A DNA stretch of 64,000 nt from Ipomoea triloba (GCF_003576645.1 NC_044930.1:18800182-18864181), one strand, 5' to 3'; shown: positions 28,333 through 40,643, counted from the first letter of the stretch. The notes: generated by a model not told the origin, from the sequence alone. Program-made: numbers and translations.

Positions 28333-28666
28333 TACCAAATCGAACGGATAAAGAGCCGGCCGTAACGGCTGGCAGACAAAATGATTACTGCCTCAGAAGG
28401 ATAACCAGTGAGAATTGAGGGGTCGCAATGATTACGCCGTATTGATGGCAACGGTTGTAGAACCAGTCGGGGAAAGTGCAACCAGTCAGGAAGAAACGAG
28501 TTTGACTAGTTGCGATTCGATAGGAAAACAACTTTGTGTTCAGCTACACTACAAAATTGACAAGGATGACTGCCTGCATGGAGGCAGAGTGCTTGAAGAA
28601 AATTAGCTGATTGTTTTACTTTCCCGAGTCATTGTCTTTCAGGAGCTTGAAAAAGTGAGGGACTAG

Positions 28667-29145
28667 TGATGGATACCCCGACCAGGGTACCCGACCCGAG
28701 AAAACTAGTCTATAGAGTCCGCCGACTACCCAGCCTCGGTGGAGATATAGCCTGAGTCCAGTAAGCTCGCTCGGCTCAGCTCTCACAGGCAGTTAGGAAG
28801 AAGCGCTCGATCGAGTAGGCCTTAACAAGCGACTACTGTGCAAAATTAGGAAACCTAGGGGGAATTTGGGAAATATTCTTCGAGAAAAGGATTTGGTAAC
28901 TTCCATATCCGATAAATATCCCTAAATTACTTTCCTAAGTTATATTTGTTAAGAGTTTTCCTTATTTCCTTGTATAAGCTTGTCATTCTTGTATAAATTT
29001 TCCCTTTGGGTCACATTGTAAAGTGGAGCTCAACCTTCTTTTTTGAATAAGAGTGTAACTATTTTCTTATTATTCAAACATCTTCTCGAGTTCTACGGTA
29101 GTGTTGACCAGCCAAAATGGTTAACGCGTAGTCGTAAAACCAACA
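28667..29145 (+). mobile_element. 3' LTR with preceding polypurine tract
   Basis: The tract aaaaagtgagggactag (28650-28666) directly precedes TGATGGATACCCCGACC, the usual PPT/LTR arrangement. The unit has TATA-like elements (gtataaattttccc near 29000), a gaataagag polyadenylation-like site near 29045, and ends near aaaccaaca at about 29145. The 5' LTR is not in the window, so both the end and the target duplication are unproven. Confidence 0.65.
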
Positions 29146-29501
29146 ATAATGAGCACTTGTGCCTTGAACACAAAGTCGACTATAAGCCTCTAGATTTTTC
29201 ACAAGTCAACACTTGTTACTCCGCATCTTTCTACTTATCCAAGTAGAGATAGATTGTTAGAACAACAGGTTTGTTCTCAATGTCTAACTATAAGACCGGC
29301 TTGATGACTTCTTGTTGATCACCGTAGTCCTTTGAGCTTGATTCGGAATTTTAGCGCTAGTTCTCTCTTCATTGGTCAGCTAGGTGATTTTCTTTAAGCT
29401 TGCTATTGCACTTGACAAATTTGTTCGCAAAAATGACAAGCACCTCACTATGACTTGAGTACAGTGGAGGTATTTATAGACCCATTTGAAAATTTGTCCA
29501 T
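29146..29501 (-). other. Possible LTR fragment, no gene seen
   Basis: On the minus strand a TATA-like gtctataaatacctcc (near 29475) is followed by C/T-rich leader-like sequence down to about 29260. This could be part of another LTR. No coding frame or clear boundary is visible. Confidence 0.3.
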
Positions 29502-29745
29502 TGGAGGGAAATAATTAACTTCTGGCTCAAGTTAACTTTTCGTGTCCCTTACTTTTTGGTAAAGGTTGACCCTTCCACTTTTCGGTCATAGAACCTTGAG
29601 GTCTTGAACTCTTCGTATCTTCAACTATTATTATTATTATTATTACTATTACTGTTACTGTTACTGTTACTGTTATTACTATTACTATTATTACTATTAC
29701 TATTACTATTACTATTACTATTACTATTATTATTATTATTATTAT

Positions 29746-29795
<50 letters not shown>

Positions 29796-30528
29796 CTACT
29801 ACTACTACTACTACTACTACTGCATATTATAATAAAAATACATATTTATATTAAAGAATTATTAATTAAAGACAACTTATTAGATATAAACAAACATACA
29901 TGTGTGTATGATGATGATTATTATTATTATTATTATTATTATTATTTTGTATAAGGGTATTTATGTCTTTAAAACATATTCTATTTCTATTCCTTCCACG
30001 AATCAAACAATAGAATACAATTCATGTTCTATTCCTTACCTATTTCATTCCCTATGAAATAGTATTCCTATTCCCTCCAAATTCATTCTGTGAACCAAAT
30101 GTGCTGTAAATGCATCAATTGCAATTTTTTTTGTTAATCTAATTGTGAATCTAAATGGAGCCTAAGGAATAGGGATGACAATTACCAACTACCTTCTCTC
30201 TCCTCTGTACACGTAACAACTTTTACTCTTTTTTTTTTTTAAGTGTTAAAGAAGGTAGGTTGATTACCTTCTTCTTAAAAACTCTAATGAAAAGAAGGTA
30301 ATCAGCCTACTACATACTTTACACAATTTAGTCCAGGTTTTTACTTCTACACTTTTTTGTTTTCCCATCTCAGTTTCTGCACAAAAAAAGTCAACAACCC
30401 GAGGGGAGGGAAATAATTAACTTCTCGCTTAAGTTAACTTTCCGTGTCCCCTACTTTTTGGTAAAGGTTGACTCTTCCACTTTTAGGTCATAGAACCTTT
30501 TAGTCTTGAACTCTTCGTATCTTCAACT
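29502..30528. repeat. 125-bp direct repeats flanking a microsatellite-bearing segment
   Basis: 29502-29626 (ggagggaaataattaacttc ... gtatcttcaact) is repeated at about 30404-30528 with few changes. The ~775 bp between them carries the compound trinucleotide repeat and a short inverted repeat (arms 30255-30271 and 30294-30310, 17 bp with one mismatch). It could be a local duplication or a very small LTR pair. I see no target duplication. Confidence 0.7.
29623..29945. repeat. Compound trinucleotide microsatellite (ATT/ACT/AGT)
   Basis: (ATT)n with interspersed ACT and GTT up to 29745, then a pure (AGT)n tract (29746-29793) directly followed by (ACT)n (29794-29821). The last two are reverse complements and can fold into a hairpin. 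A further (ATT)n lies at about 29917-29945. The frame it opens is an artefact of the repeat. Confidence 0.95.
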
Positions 30529-30893
30529 CTTTGAATCTTTAACTCTTCGGTCTTCAACTTCTCGCAGCTTCAAACTCTTCATATTCCCGGATCTCGTTGA
30601 CTTCTCGAAGACGTACTTAATTACTTCTCAAATGTCTACTTCTCGAAGCTATCATTTTACTTAATCTTAGCTATCTTCTCGGAATTTACTGTGTTAACTT
30701 TTCAAAGCTTAAACTATCCTAAGGTTACTTTTCAAATTAGGCTTACTTTCTGGGTATTTAACTTTCTTGTTTGTAAAATTCATTATCTAAGTGAACCTTT
30801 CAGATTTACAATATGTAATGCTACTGAGTCTAAAAATGAAAAATAATTAGGGACTAAAAATTCCTAACTTATTTGGTATCATCCACTAGTACA

Positions 30894-31062
30894 GAACTAC
30901 ACATCCGCCACTGTTGTAAATAATTTTTGATCAACCGTGGTGGATTGATGATTAATTATTTACGAAATTGCTACCGCAATTTTTTTTTTTCACGAATACA
31001 CTACCATTCTTATAAGAACAGTGGCTAAATGTTAGTCTCCTATTTTCTTATTTCTACTAGTG
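30894..31062. mobile_element. CACTA-type MITE, 169 bp
   Basis: CACTAGTA at the left end and TACTAGTG at the right, with a 3-bp target duplication ATC (30891-30893 and 31063-31065). Interior phrases (ccgccactgttgtaaataat, ccgtggtgg) are imperfectly repeated in inverted form. No coding capacity. Confidence 0.85.
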
Positions 31063-32430
31063 ATCAAAATCTAAAATACACTTATTCTTAACATATATGG
31101 TTGTCATTTAAAAATTTTTCAATTAAAGTTTTTTAATAATATATTTTTTGTACATTAATTTTATTTGTAAAAAAGAAAATATAAGTTTACTTTTTTTAAA
31201 AGCATATTTTTTAAAAGAGAAGTTAAGCGTTGTTTAATACTGTGTATATATATTTACTCGAATCCATGTTGATGTACGATTTAAAGTCCATCATATAACT
31301 ATTTCTTTTTCAAAAAAAAAAAAGAAATATAAAAAGAAAAATACTACATGGACTCCGAAGTTATACTCCCTACTTGTACTCCTTCACATAAAAGTTAGAT
31401 AACGTATCATATCTTTCCATGTCAGGGAGTAGTACAAGTGAGAGAGTATAAAATGAGAGTACATGTTGTAGAACTCAAAAAATATAAGAGCGTATTTGTA
31501 AATATTATTTTTTTAATATGTTTAAATATGTTTAAATATTAATTGTTTATTATTATTTTTTTTAAAAAGTACTTTTAAATATTTTAAAATTAAGAAAATG
31601 ACTTTAAAAACTTTTATAAAGTTTCTATAAATTTGCAAGAAAGAAACATTTTTTAAAACGTGAAAACACTGACGTACCATTGAGAGTTTCTGTGCAATAT
31701 AGGAGACTAGTTTTAACAAAACAAAACATTTAAAGAAAGCAAAACAAAAGAGAACCTGTGGATTAGGGTTGTCATACAAAAAATATCAGAGTGAGAGCAG
31801 AATACGCTGGTCTTTCAAAATCAATCATTACTATGCTTACATTTGGATGGTTTACAATGAGTTTCCTGTTTACATATAAAACTGCCATCTCTTCTTTACG
31901 TTCCTTTCCCCGACATTTCTCTACCCCTTAAAGAAAGCATAAACAACCAAACAGGGGACTTGGACTAGGAAGAAATTTGGGTATATACAACATTGTAAGA
32001 TTTCAAAGCCATCCCAGAATTTTGTGTTTTTGTTTCCATGGCGGATTTTTCTGTTCATGTTTGGATAGACAGCGGAAGGTGGCCATTCAATTGCTAATTT
32101 TTCATGCATGCATGCATATTTGAAGAATTGGATCATCAGGTTGGTTGCATGGAAAATCAATTGAATTTGCTTTGTTCACATTCTAAAAAAAGTTTGAAGT
32201 ATATACCTAATATGTCATAATTCTTGACTAGATCGGACACCCAATATGAAATTAAAAAGTGTTTATTTAAAAACTCATTATGTTTAATTTAACCATGTGG
32301 TCAATTACAAATGTTTGAATATATATAACATCTTGTACAATTGTATCATTTCTGATTTTGTTGCTATCCTAATGATCCATGCAGGTGGTAGGCTAGGCTA
32401 GGCTAGAATAGGATAGGTGCTATCTAAAAG
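31063..32430. other. AT-rich intergenic region and WEB gene promoter region
   Basis: No credible coding frame. The last few hundred bases contain a catgcatgcatgcat run (about 32104-32118), which includes RY-type CATGCA elements, and a gctaggctaggctag repeat just before the WEB start. Assignment as promoter is by position only. Confidence 0.4.
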
Positions 32431-34977
32431 ATGTTTGGATTCAGCATAAGAACCAGACAGAACCAGAATGCTCCTCCTGCTGCTCCTCCTTCGCCAAGGG
32501 TAACAAGCTCACCGAGGGTCCTTGGTTCTCCGGCGGCCACCAACTCGCCGAGGCATGTTGGCACTCCTGTGGCCAAAAACTCCCCGAAACAAGCTGAGGT
32601 TGGGGAGATCGACACCCGGGCACCTTTTCGATCTGTCAAAGCTGCTGTTAATTTATTTCGCGAAGCCAGTAACAACGCCAGTAACTCCCCCAAAGCTCAG
32701 CCCACCATCATCAAGAAAGCCACCAAAGCCCCAGATGAGGTATGCGCGCGCACACATATATATAGACTTGCGTTTATATGAAAATCATGCAAAACGTGAG
32801 AACCACTGCACAAGTGCACAATTTACTACATGAATAGACAAACACAATCTACTCCCATAGTCCCTGGGGATGATGGTGGAGACCCTGAATCGGAGTAGAT
32901 TGTATGCACCTCATGCATCGATTCTCACCTTATCACCTAAGACATGATTCTCATATAATCCACTATCTATTTATATATATACAAGATAAACAAATTAAGG
33001 GTGTTTGGTTGACAGGTTTTGGTATAAAGTATAGGTATCAAAGTGATTGTTATTATTTAGTTGACGGGTTTTTAAAATACTACTATGAGTTTGGAACGCC
33101 TCATTAATTGAAAAACTCATACTCTTATTAAATAACGGTTTCATTTCCCTTTCTCATTTCTTCCTCAACTATTAATAATCATTTTCATTCCACCCTACTA
33201 CCAAAGGCGCAAAATACTTTCACCAAAACTCATTACCCTTATCAAGTATTTGATACCCATACCGTTTTCAATTCCCACGTGCGAACCAAACACACCCTAA
33301 ATGTTTTGTTGTTTTGAATTACTTTCTGGCACCAGCTAGCTAGCTAGCTAGCTAAAAATAAAACAAAATTGTTGGCAGAGAGTTTTGGTGAAGGAAACAC
33401 AGCTGCATTTGATAATGAAAGAGCTTGATAGCTTGAAAGAGCAGCTAAGAAACACAGAAGCCACAAAAACCCAGGCACATAAGGACCTAGAAAGGGCGAA
33501 GAGGACGCTGAACGAGCTAACCGGGAAGCTGGAAACCATCTGCGAGGCGAAGCAGGCGGCCATTGAGGCCACAGAAGCGGCCAAAGTTAGGGCCACAGAA
33601 CTGGAGAGGGTGCAGAAATCCACCAGGCTAGGCAGTGACGATGCTTGGAAAGAGCACGTGGACAACGAGAGAGAGCAGTACAAATTCTCGGCAGGGGCAC
33701 TCAACTCCGCCAAGCAAGAGCTAGCTAACCTGAGGCAAGATTTCGACGCGGTTTTGGAAGCCAAACTGGCCGCGTTCCAACAGGCCGGGGATGCCCAGCA
33801 CGCCACCTCGGTTAACCAGGAGAGGGAGAGCGAGTTCTCAAAGGAGGTGGCCACTCTGCGCCAGACCTTAGCTCAGGTCAAGCTCGCCCCGCTCCAGGCT
33901 CAACAAGAGAACGCCAAGCTTTACGCCGAGCGAGAGGCTCACCTCCAGTCCCTCAAAGCCGCAAAGCAAGAGACTGATCAAAAACTCAAGGCTCTCAGGG
34001 AATTGGAAGAAGCTCATCCTGGAATCAACAAAACTCTCGCAGCTAAGCTCGAAGAAACAAACGCCACCATGGACGTCCTGCGCGAGCAGCTAAACAATGT
34101 CAAGATTTCAGATATTGCCGATTGGAAAGATGTATCTTCGGAGCTCGAGAATTCCAAGATCGGGCTGCAACAAATCCTCGCAGAGCAAGAATCTCTCAAG
34201 ACTCTGGTGGATTCCCTCAAGGTAGAACTCGAAAACGTGAATGCACTTCGGTCTGAATTGAGAAGCAAGGCGGCCGAGACAGATTCAATGGCCGAAAGAT
34301 TGGAGTTCGAGTTAGACAGAAGCAAGAAGGAGCTGGAGGCAACTCTTGCAAGAGCCAAACCAGAAGCCGACAACATAACCCCGAAAATCCTAGAGCTATC
34401 TTCAGAGGCAGAGCGAGCCCTGCAAGAAGCCGAGGAAATGAAGAAGAGCGCTGAAACTTTCAGAAAAGAAGCCGAGAAGGCTAAGGTTGCAGCTCAGGAA
34501 GCAGAGAAGAAGCTGGAAGTCGTACTGAAAGAGGTGGAAGAGGCGAAAGCAGCACAAAAAATTGCTGACTACAAAATCCACAGCGCCTCGAAAAAGTTTG
34601 CTGCCGAGGCGGCTACTAGCTCAGACTCCTCAAATGGGGGCGGGAGAATCAAGCTGTCAGCTGAGGAATATGAATCTCTGAGCAACAAAGTTGAAGAGCT
34701 AAAATCCGAGGCGGATATAAAAGTGGCAACCGCCATGGCTCAAGTGCAAAACATCAACGCAAGCGCTAAGGAATTGCTTGAGAAACTGGAAGAGTGTATG
34801 AAACAGAAAGAAGAGGTACAAGCTGCAATCCAGGAAACTCTGAAGAGAGCAGAAATGGATGAAGCAGCAAAACTGGTGGTGGAGTGCGAGCTCCTCAAGT
34901 TTCGCCATAAAGGACACAATGAAGAAGTTGGAGAATCCTCTTCTTTTGGCCGAGAAGCTTATCTGCAGATGAATTAA
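32431..34977 (+). CDS. WEB family protein (DUF827 coiled coil)
   Basis: Two exons, 32431-32739 and 33379-34977, joined in phase 0, give 635 residues. The N-terminus is Ser/Pro-rich (SPRVTSSPRVLGSP). The WEB-family signature EIDTRAPFRSVKAAVNLF follows at residues 59-76. From residue about 104 to the end is an almost continuous heptad-rich coiled coil, broken by a short SSDSSNGGG linker near residue 515 that is followed by the conserved RIKLSAEEYESLSNKVEEL block. WEB1/PMI2-type proteins act in light-driven chloroplast movement. The order and length here are closest to the At5g55860-like branch, whose role is less certain, so I give no symbol. The 639-bp intron contains a MITE. Several long minus-strand frames opposite exon 2 are shadows of its biased codon use. 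Confidence 0.93.
32999..33297. mobile_element. Tourist/PIF-type MITE in the WEB intron
   Basis: Imperfect terminal inverted repeats GGGTGTTTGGTT (left) and AACCAAACACACCC (right), 299 bp, with the 3-bp duplication TAA (32996-32998 and 33298-33300). Non-coding. Confidence 0.8.
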
Positions 34978-35210
34978 ACAACAGGCCGGCCAGGAAATTA
35001 AAGGGAATCATATCCCCAGGATAGGAAATCTAATCCAGTATAATATACATTTTGCACAAATTATTAGTAGAATTACTTCTATCAACGAACATCTGCATTT
35101 TTCTGCTGCAGAACCTGTAAACTAACTAACACATTGCATCTTCTTCCAAAATTTCAATAGAAGAGATTTTTAGCAAATGTATTAATCTTTCCTTTTTCCC
35201 ATTTGAGAAT

Positions 35211-35540
35211 TGTTGGGCAGTTCTAGTCAATGGCCAAATCCAACAATTGGTGGTTAGAGCTGGTGAATGGTCAAGTTCAGCAATTAGTGGCTAGGGGACT
35301 GATGGACGGGGTCAGGCCAAGTCTAACATCTTGTCTCTAAAAAATGTGATGACAGTCTAGAAATAAAGTTGCGTCTTCACTACTTGTTATAGCTTTTAGC
35401 ATAGTGATAAGCGGATCCTAACAAGTGATATCAAAACCAGGTCCTAGCAAGAACAAAAACTAAGACTGACAGGTAATACTAGGACGTAATGGATCGGTAA
35501 AGAGCCAAGTCCGTCAATTGGTGGCTAGAGAATTGTTGGA
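35211..35540 (+). mobile_element. TRIM-like remnant 3' of the WEB gene
   Basis: TGTTGGGCAGTTCTAG begins an LTR-like block. The block continues through agcttttagcatagtgataag to atcctaacaag and is followed by tgatatcaaaacc (near 35430), a mutated tRNA-Met-type primer-binding site. A second partial LTR start (attgttggacagagacc) lies at about 35525-35540. This is the plus orientation of the family at 11096, 15533 and 36.5-36.9 kb. Confidence 0.65.
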
Positions 35541-36049
35541 CAGAGACCAGTGTCCATATGGCAACTTTTAGCAAAATAACAAAGTATTCTTTCCTTTTTT
35601 TTCCCATTTGAGAATGCAATTTCTATAAAGGAACAAAGAGTAGTTGATAACACAAGCCACTTTATAAATTTGATACTGTAATACAATAGAATAGAATCTG
35701 AGATGGCCACGCATCTGCTTTACATTATTCGCCAATATCTTCCATGCCTGAACAGCAATATAGCTCCCTATGTACATCTCACCGTACCCAACACAGTACA
35801 CCCATGCAAACTTATAGTTTCAAATTTGAGGTTGCAACTTGCATGTTAGCTTACACATATATAATATATATAAGTCTATGTTGTAGGGAAAAAAAAAAAA
35901 AAGATCTAGTATAATTTTAAGCTACTTCTCTACACGAAAGAAAGACGTTGGTTAGAAGGTAGAGCATCCAAGTTGATAATGGACAACTACAGACATCACC
36001 GGAGCCCGAGCAGCAAAAGAAACAATAACAGAGAACTCAACTCGATCTA

Positions 36050-39000
36050 TCAATGGTGATTGTTAATTTTCAGGTCTTCCATTGACTCGGCAAGCCCATC
36101 TTGATTTCCAAGTTTTTGTAACTCAGATGCCATTGTCTTGACAAGCTCTGTTCCTTCTGTGTCAGTCTCGGGGAAATCCACATGAACAGAGCCCTGTTTT
36201 AGTGGACCACGAGGCTCGCGAATTAATGACTGCTGCTTCATGTAATTGTAATGTTGTTGGTGAAAGGGATGGTCCAAGGAGAAGCAATTTTCAAATGATC
36301 CTTCAGAATATCGGGAAGAACCAGAACCTTGTCTACGACAGAAGTGGGGGAGAGACGAGTAGTCCATTATCTACACCAAAATATCAAATACCATGGGGTT
36401 AATCTCTCTCCAATCAAAAGATATACCTACAACCCTACTCAACTAACATATAACATTCTAATTTATAAACTCCTCCCGAGACGTTGGGTGCTGGACTTCG
36501 CCTTTTAAGGCCTTTTACAGGCCTCCACCCAAGAATCCCCTAACAACTCTACTCAACTAACGTATACTTTCTAATTTATAAACTCCTCTTGAGAGGCTAG
36601 GTGCTGGACTTGGCCTTTTAAGTCCTTTTACCCGCCTTTGCCTAACAATTCCTTAGCCACCGGGTGCTAGACTTACCCATAACCTAGCTTTGATACCACT
36701 TGTTGGATCAAGCGCTTACCACTACACCAAAAGCTATAGCTCATAGCTCAGGCCCAACTTTATTTCCTTATATCGCCACATATTTTTGAGCGGGTGGGTG
36801 CTGGACTTGGCCTTTTAAGCCCTTTTACCGGCCTCCACCCAACAATCCCCCAATCACCGAGTGCTAGACTTGGCCTTTACAGGCCTCTGCCCAATAAGTA
36901 CTCCAAGTGCTAAAACATGAATAAATGTTACCTTCAACAGATCATCTTGTCCACAACCCGATAAAACTTGAATTTTTTTTCTCGTCCTCTCCTGGAGAAG
37001 AGGTCTGACAACCTGATCATAGTTCACATGTGAACAAACTACATTTACTTCAAAGAGAAATTTCAAAAGCCTAAGCACATTAAAAAATTCTGCTTGAAAA
37101 GCAGCGATAAGAACTTGGAATATGGGCAAACCTTCCAGCAAGCCGAAAAAATATAGGGAGCATTCACAATGTAGTATGTAACTGTCTTCTCTGGATAATT
37201 CAGGTCATCAATCGATGAAATAACAGTGCATAACTACACAAGAACAAAAGAATAAAACAGTATACTCTTCAGCAGATTTTAAAATATTTCACACTTATCA
37301 ATCAAATAAGAAAACCATATTGGGTGTAACACTAGCCAAGATGGCTACGGATACAAACTTGTAACCACAAGGTCACGAGTTCGAATTCCATCCCTTTTGG
37401 TTTGAGCCGGTCAGCTATGGGCAACCTAGGTTGGTTTACCTCCTTGTGGTCCTTTGCCGGCTAGGATCACACAAGGCGGAATTCACCGAGTACAGACCCT
37501 CGGGTGGTGACTACGGGTTTCCCTCGTCACCGAAAAAAGAAAACCATAAAACTTTTAAACGGGGAGTTCAAGCAAAAGTCAAGTTCAAGCTCAAATGAAT
37601 TCCATTACTGAACAAATAGCAAAACTCATCATGTACCTTTATTTGGCTCAAAGCTGAAAGTTTAAGGCCGGTCATATCAAAAATCTTGATGCATTTGCTA
37701 ATATGTTTCCCATGCTTCTTTGATGCAGTAGGCTAGATAAGATACTCCAAGTCAGGATATGATTATATATATGCGATGCAAAGAGAAAGTAAAGAGAAAT
37801 CCTCACAGGTGCTTACCAGAACCACACGATCCCTATACTCATTGATCTGAATGTGAGATTGTACATAGTAATTATCCTGATATGATGAAATATATATGAT
37901 TGATCATTACAAGGAAATTTTGTAAAATAAGGATGATTCAACAGACAAGGCCATAAAATTAAAAAAGAGATGCAAGAAGCACTGAGAAGGAATAAATTCA
38001 AGAGTCAAAGACCAACAACAGAAGGGATTATGAGAAGAGAGATTGTGTAGGCAAAAACACATTCAAAAAATTGCACGTGGTAAAAAGAAACAAATTAAAG
38101 ATCACTTAGCATTCAATAATATTTTGGATTTCAATAAATCTTTTCTTCTACCAAATCAACATGTACTTCAAGACTCAAGCCAAGATGATTGTTAGTAGAA
38201 AGCTTCAATCTAATCCATTCTTACCGATGCTTTGTCAAATGTGCTTAGACCCACACCAAAAGCAAATACTGGAAGACCCTGGTACAGACAAAAATCAACT
38301 GTTACAAGGGTAATAAACGCATAAAGTACTATACATTTTGTCTATTTGAATTATAAAATAATTTGTTTTTGACCCGCCCTAAAGAGCCAAGGATGGTATG
38401 TATTAAAATTTTACTTTGCAGAATAATAAGCACCTCTCTTGTGTAACCAGAAAGTCCAACTAGATGTGAATCTCGTACATCTCTGTAACGATCAGTAGGA
38501 ATGATAGGTTTCTGCAATTGATAGTAGCCAGAATTAGCACACTGCTACTGTTTTTGCAATCATATATGAAATATAAGTAATATATATGCCAAAAAAAAAA
38601 AAAAACAGTATAAGTACTGTATTTCCATGGTCTTGTTCACTTGTTCACAAGCATTCATCAGAAAACGCAATGCTTTGATGAGAAAGAGAATATCTATATT
38701 ATAAGAATTCATTGCAAAATCATGTAACTTTAGTTGAAGTTTAGCTACAGCTAGGGTATCAAAAAGGTTGTAGAAGCACCCATGGGTTCACAGTGAAATG
38801 ACGGAACAAATACAACATTGAAAAAATAAGAGAGAACATATGGGTTTAAAAGGCTATGAGTTAGACTAGCTAATTGATTGGATTTAGTTTTTTAGTGTGG
38901 TTTGGCCCATGTGCATCATAGAGTATAACATGGTAACAGAACCTATTGGACCACAAAAGGTATTGCAACTAAGTAGGCATTAATCATAAAATACTCACTG

Positions 39001-40643
39001 CTAAGATATCATCTATCTCATTTTGCACCCTCCATTTTAAGCAATCCACCAACTGCAACAGTAAACAATTATATATCAATGTGATAGAACTTAACGACAA
39101 TAATTTCGCCCTGTATTGGGAAGGAACTTCTGAGAAGTGAATCATGAGTCAATTCTGACCATCTTGTGGGCCTTAGGAACACTTCCTTCTCTTGCCGTTA
39201 GGAAACGCACTAGAGTTTCATGTGGATGTCCTTGATGAATATTCTACAAATGTAAAGAAAAAATGCATAAGTACAGATGGCTTTAAGAAGTCAAATGGAG
39301 CAGATGCAAACGCACAACAGATTATTAATTTTGCCATTCACGCAAGACTATATTCATTATTTTGAAGCAACTGTTATAAGAATATTATTGTTCCAGATTG
39401 TTTACAGAAACTAAAATGAACAAAAATGAGGACCTTTAGCAATATTCATTTTTTATATCCATTAATTTAATACAAGAATGACCATAAAACCTTAATGTAT
39501 AGAAAGTGCTTTTTTTGGGTACCATGATCCTCCAGTCATATTGGGCATTGAGAGCTCTCCCAATGCCTGAAGCAACAAGGTTTATACCATGATCCCCCAA
39601 TATCTGGCACTCCAGCAGTCACATTGGACTTCGGGTAGTCCATGTCAAGCTGTTGTTCAACCCTATTTAGGGGAGCCTCCCAATGTTTGTTGCTAACAAG
39701 GTTTGAACCTAAGACTTTGCCTGAAGGTAGCCCAACTCTTGCCACCCACTTGGATCCACAGTGAAATTGCAAGGGTAGCGTAACTGGTCACTGAGGTGAA
39801 ATTTGTCAATAGAGACCAAGGATTGAGTCTCATGAGCGGTAGTGTGGAGGGTTCCTAGTGAGTCCTCTGTTGAACAGTTAAGTCAACATGATTTACCCCT
39901 TCACAAACTGTCGGGTTGGGTGTGGGGCGCCTGGGGTGGGTGATTCCACCTTTTTGTCACAAGTGAAAATGCATAACTTAATAGCATATCCCACCCTCCA
40001 GAGGAGGGAGGGGGGGGGGGGGGGGGGGGGAAGCAGTAATAATAGCACAGACATCTATTTTATGGCAAAAGAGATTCTTATGTTTAAGAGCACCGACTTT
40101 AGATTTAGCCTAGCACCTTTCAAAATTTTGCTTTAGTGGGGACAGCCTAAGAATTTAGGAACTAATGATCCATAATCTGTAAATCCAAAGGCCATAAAAA
40201 ATTCTTGATGGGTATTCCTCTTTTTGCCTCATTCTTCAGAATCTAATTTGTGGAATTAAAACTTTCTACCAACAGTAGATATTGCAATTAACAAAACAAA
40301 GCAATACACTAGAAAGAAAACTTTCCCTTTTCTGGGGGGAAGGATTACAAAACACATGCTGTACATAAAAACTCTTAATACTGCTGAGAAACACAGATCA
40401 GAAATTATGGTAGAAAGCAGAACTCAAACCTGGAAAGTCCTCTCGAGTGGTTCATCCACTGTTCATGATTTCAACCAAAGAAGCAGATTTGTCAGGTAGA
40501 GAGCAGAAAATGATAAATATTTGTGAAAACAAAAAAAAGGAGCTTTGAGAAAGGTATGAAGAAGGGATGTAAAACAAAGATTTCTCACCTTGCTCCATCA
40601 ATGCCCCAAACTCATTGATTGCTTCTTGAGAAACCACACACAT
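36050..40643 (-). CDS. SEC14-like phosphatidylinositol transfer protein (CRAL-TRIO)
   Basis: Cytosolic or membrane-associated lipid-exchange protein of the SEC14 family. Eleven exons on the minus strand (40589-40643, 40430-40458, 39160-39243, 38999-39052, 38434-38511, 38225-38278, 37817-37876, 37637-37732, 37132-37233, 36932-37012, 36050-36370) join in frame to 337 residues starting MCVVSQEAINEFGAL. The CRAL-TRIO N-terminal helices (about residues 25-60) contain ETLVRFLTAREG. The lipid-binding domain follows with LVGLSGYTRE-GLPVFAFG, NEYRDRVVL, FDMTGLKLSALSQIK, IDDLNYPEKT-YYIVNAPYIFSACW and the GCGQDDLLKIMDYSSLPHF segment. The C-terminal tail (residue 275 on) has the HGSVH-like QGSVHVDFPETDTEGTEL block seen in Arabidopsis At1g55840-type proteins of about 325 residues. 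All junctions are GT-AG. The start has an in-frame open region upstream, so a longer N-terminus is possible but unsupported. Confidence 0.95.
36469..36896 (-). mobile_element. TRIM-like element with primer-binding site in SEC14 intron
   Basis: In the intron between 36371 and 36931. On the minus strand an LTR-like block (from about 36896 to 36706, ending gatccaacaag) is directly followed by tggtatcaaagc. This is a near-perfect match to the tRNA-iMet primer site TGGTATCAGAGC used by many plant retroelements. Downstream, the ggtgctggacttggccttttaag phrase appears two more times (about 36486 and 36600), suggesting tandem or nested copies. This copy fixes the family as LTR retroelements without coding capacity. 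Confidence 0.75.
37320..37536 (+). mobile_element. tRNA-derived SINE in SEC14 intron
   Basis: About 217 bp bounded by 12-bp target duplications aagaaaaccata (37308-37319 and 37537-37548). An A-box-like tagccaagatggc and a B box gagttcgaattcc (near 37377) give an internal RNA polymerase III promoter. The 3' end is an A-rich stretch (accgaaaa). It is in the opposite orientation to the host gene. Confidence 0.85.
39530..39960. repeat. Repeat-like intron sequence of unknown type
   Basis: This stretch of the SEC14 intron between exons 2 and 3 contains duplicated phrases (taccatgatcc at about 39520 and 39585; ctcccaatg at 39556 and 39676) and reads as transposon debris. The minus-strand frame (78 codons) has no recognisable domain. 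Confidence 0.35.
40010..40030. repeat. Homopolymer G tract
   Basis: Twenty-one consecutive G in a SEC14 intron. The length in the assembly may be unreliable. Confidence 0.9.

Larger units (their letters stand above)
16770..29145 (+). mobile_element. 5'-truncated Ty3/gypsy-type retroelement (Tat-like layout) with nested insertions
   Basis: Read outward from the 3' end: an LTR at 28667-29145, a purine-rich tract immediately before it (28650-28666), an antisense gag-like gene (25206-28200) and a tandem array (16770-25100). No reverse transcriptase, integrase, gag or protease frame remains. Tat-lineage Ty3/gypsy elements are known to carry antisense ORFs between pol and the 3' LTR and variable tandem repeats in the same region, and this layout fits. 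Assignment to that lineage is an inference from organisation only. Removing the insertions 16987-21844 and 22065-24647 rejoins the tandem array. Confidence 0.6.

Noticed and set aside
29604..29954. Poly-Leu/poly-Val protein
   Set aside because: It is a translation of the trinucleotide microsatellite.
33348..34376. Two long minus-strand ORFs opposite the WEB gene
   Set aside because: They are shadows of the lysine/glutamate-rich coiled-coil exon; no start context or homology.
37320..37400. A tRNA gene
   Set aside because: A and B boxes are present but there is no cloverleaf or anticodon stem. Flanking duplications and the A-rich tail identify a SINE.
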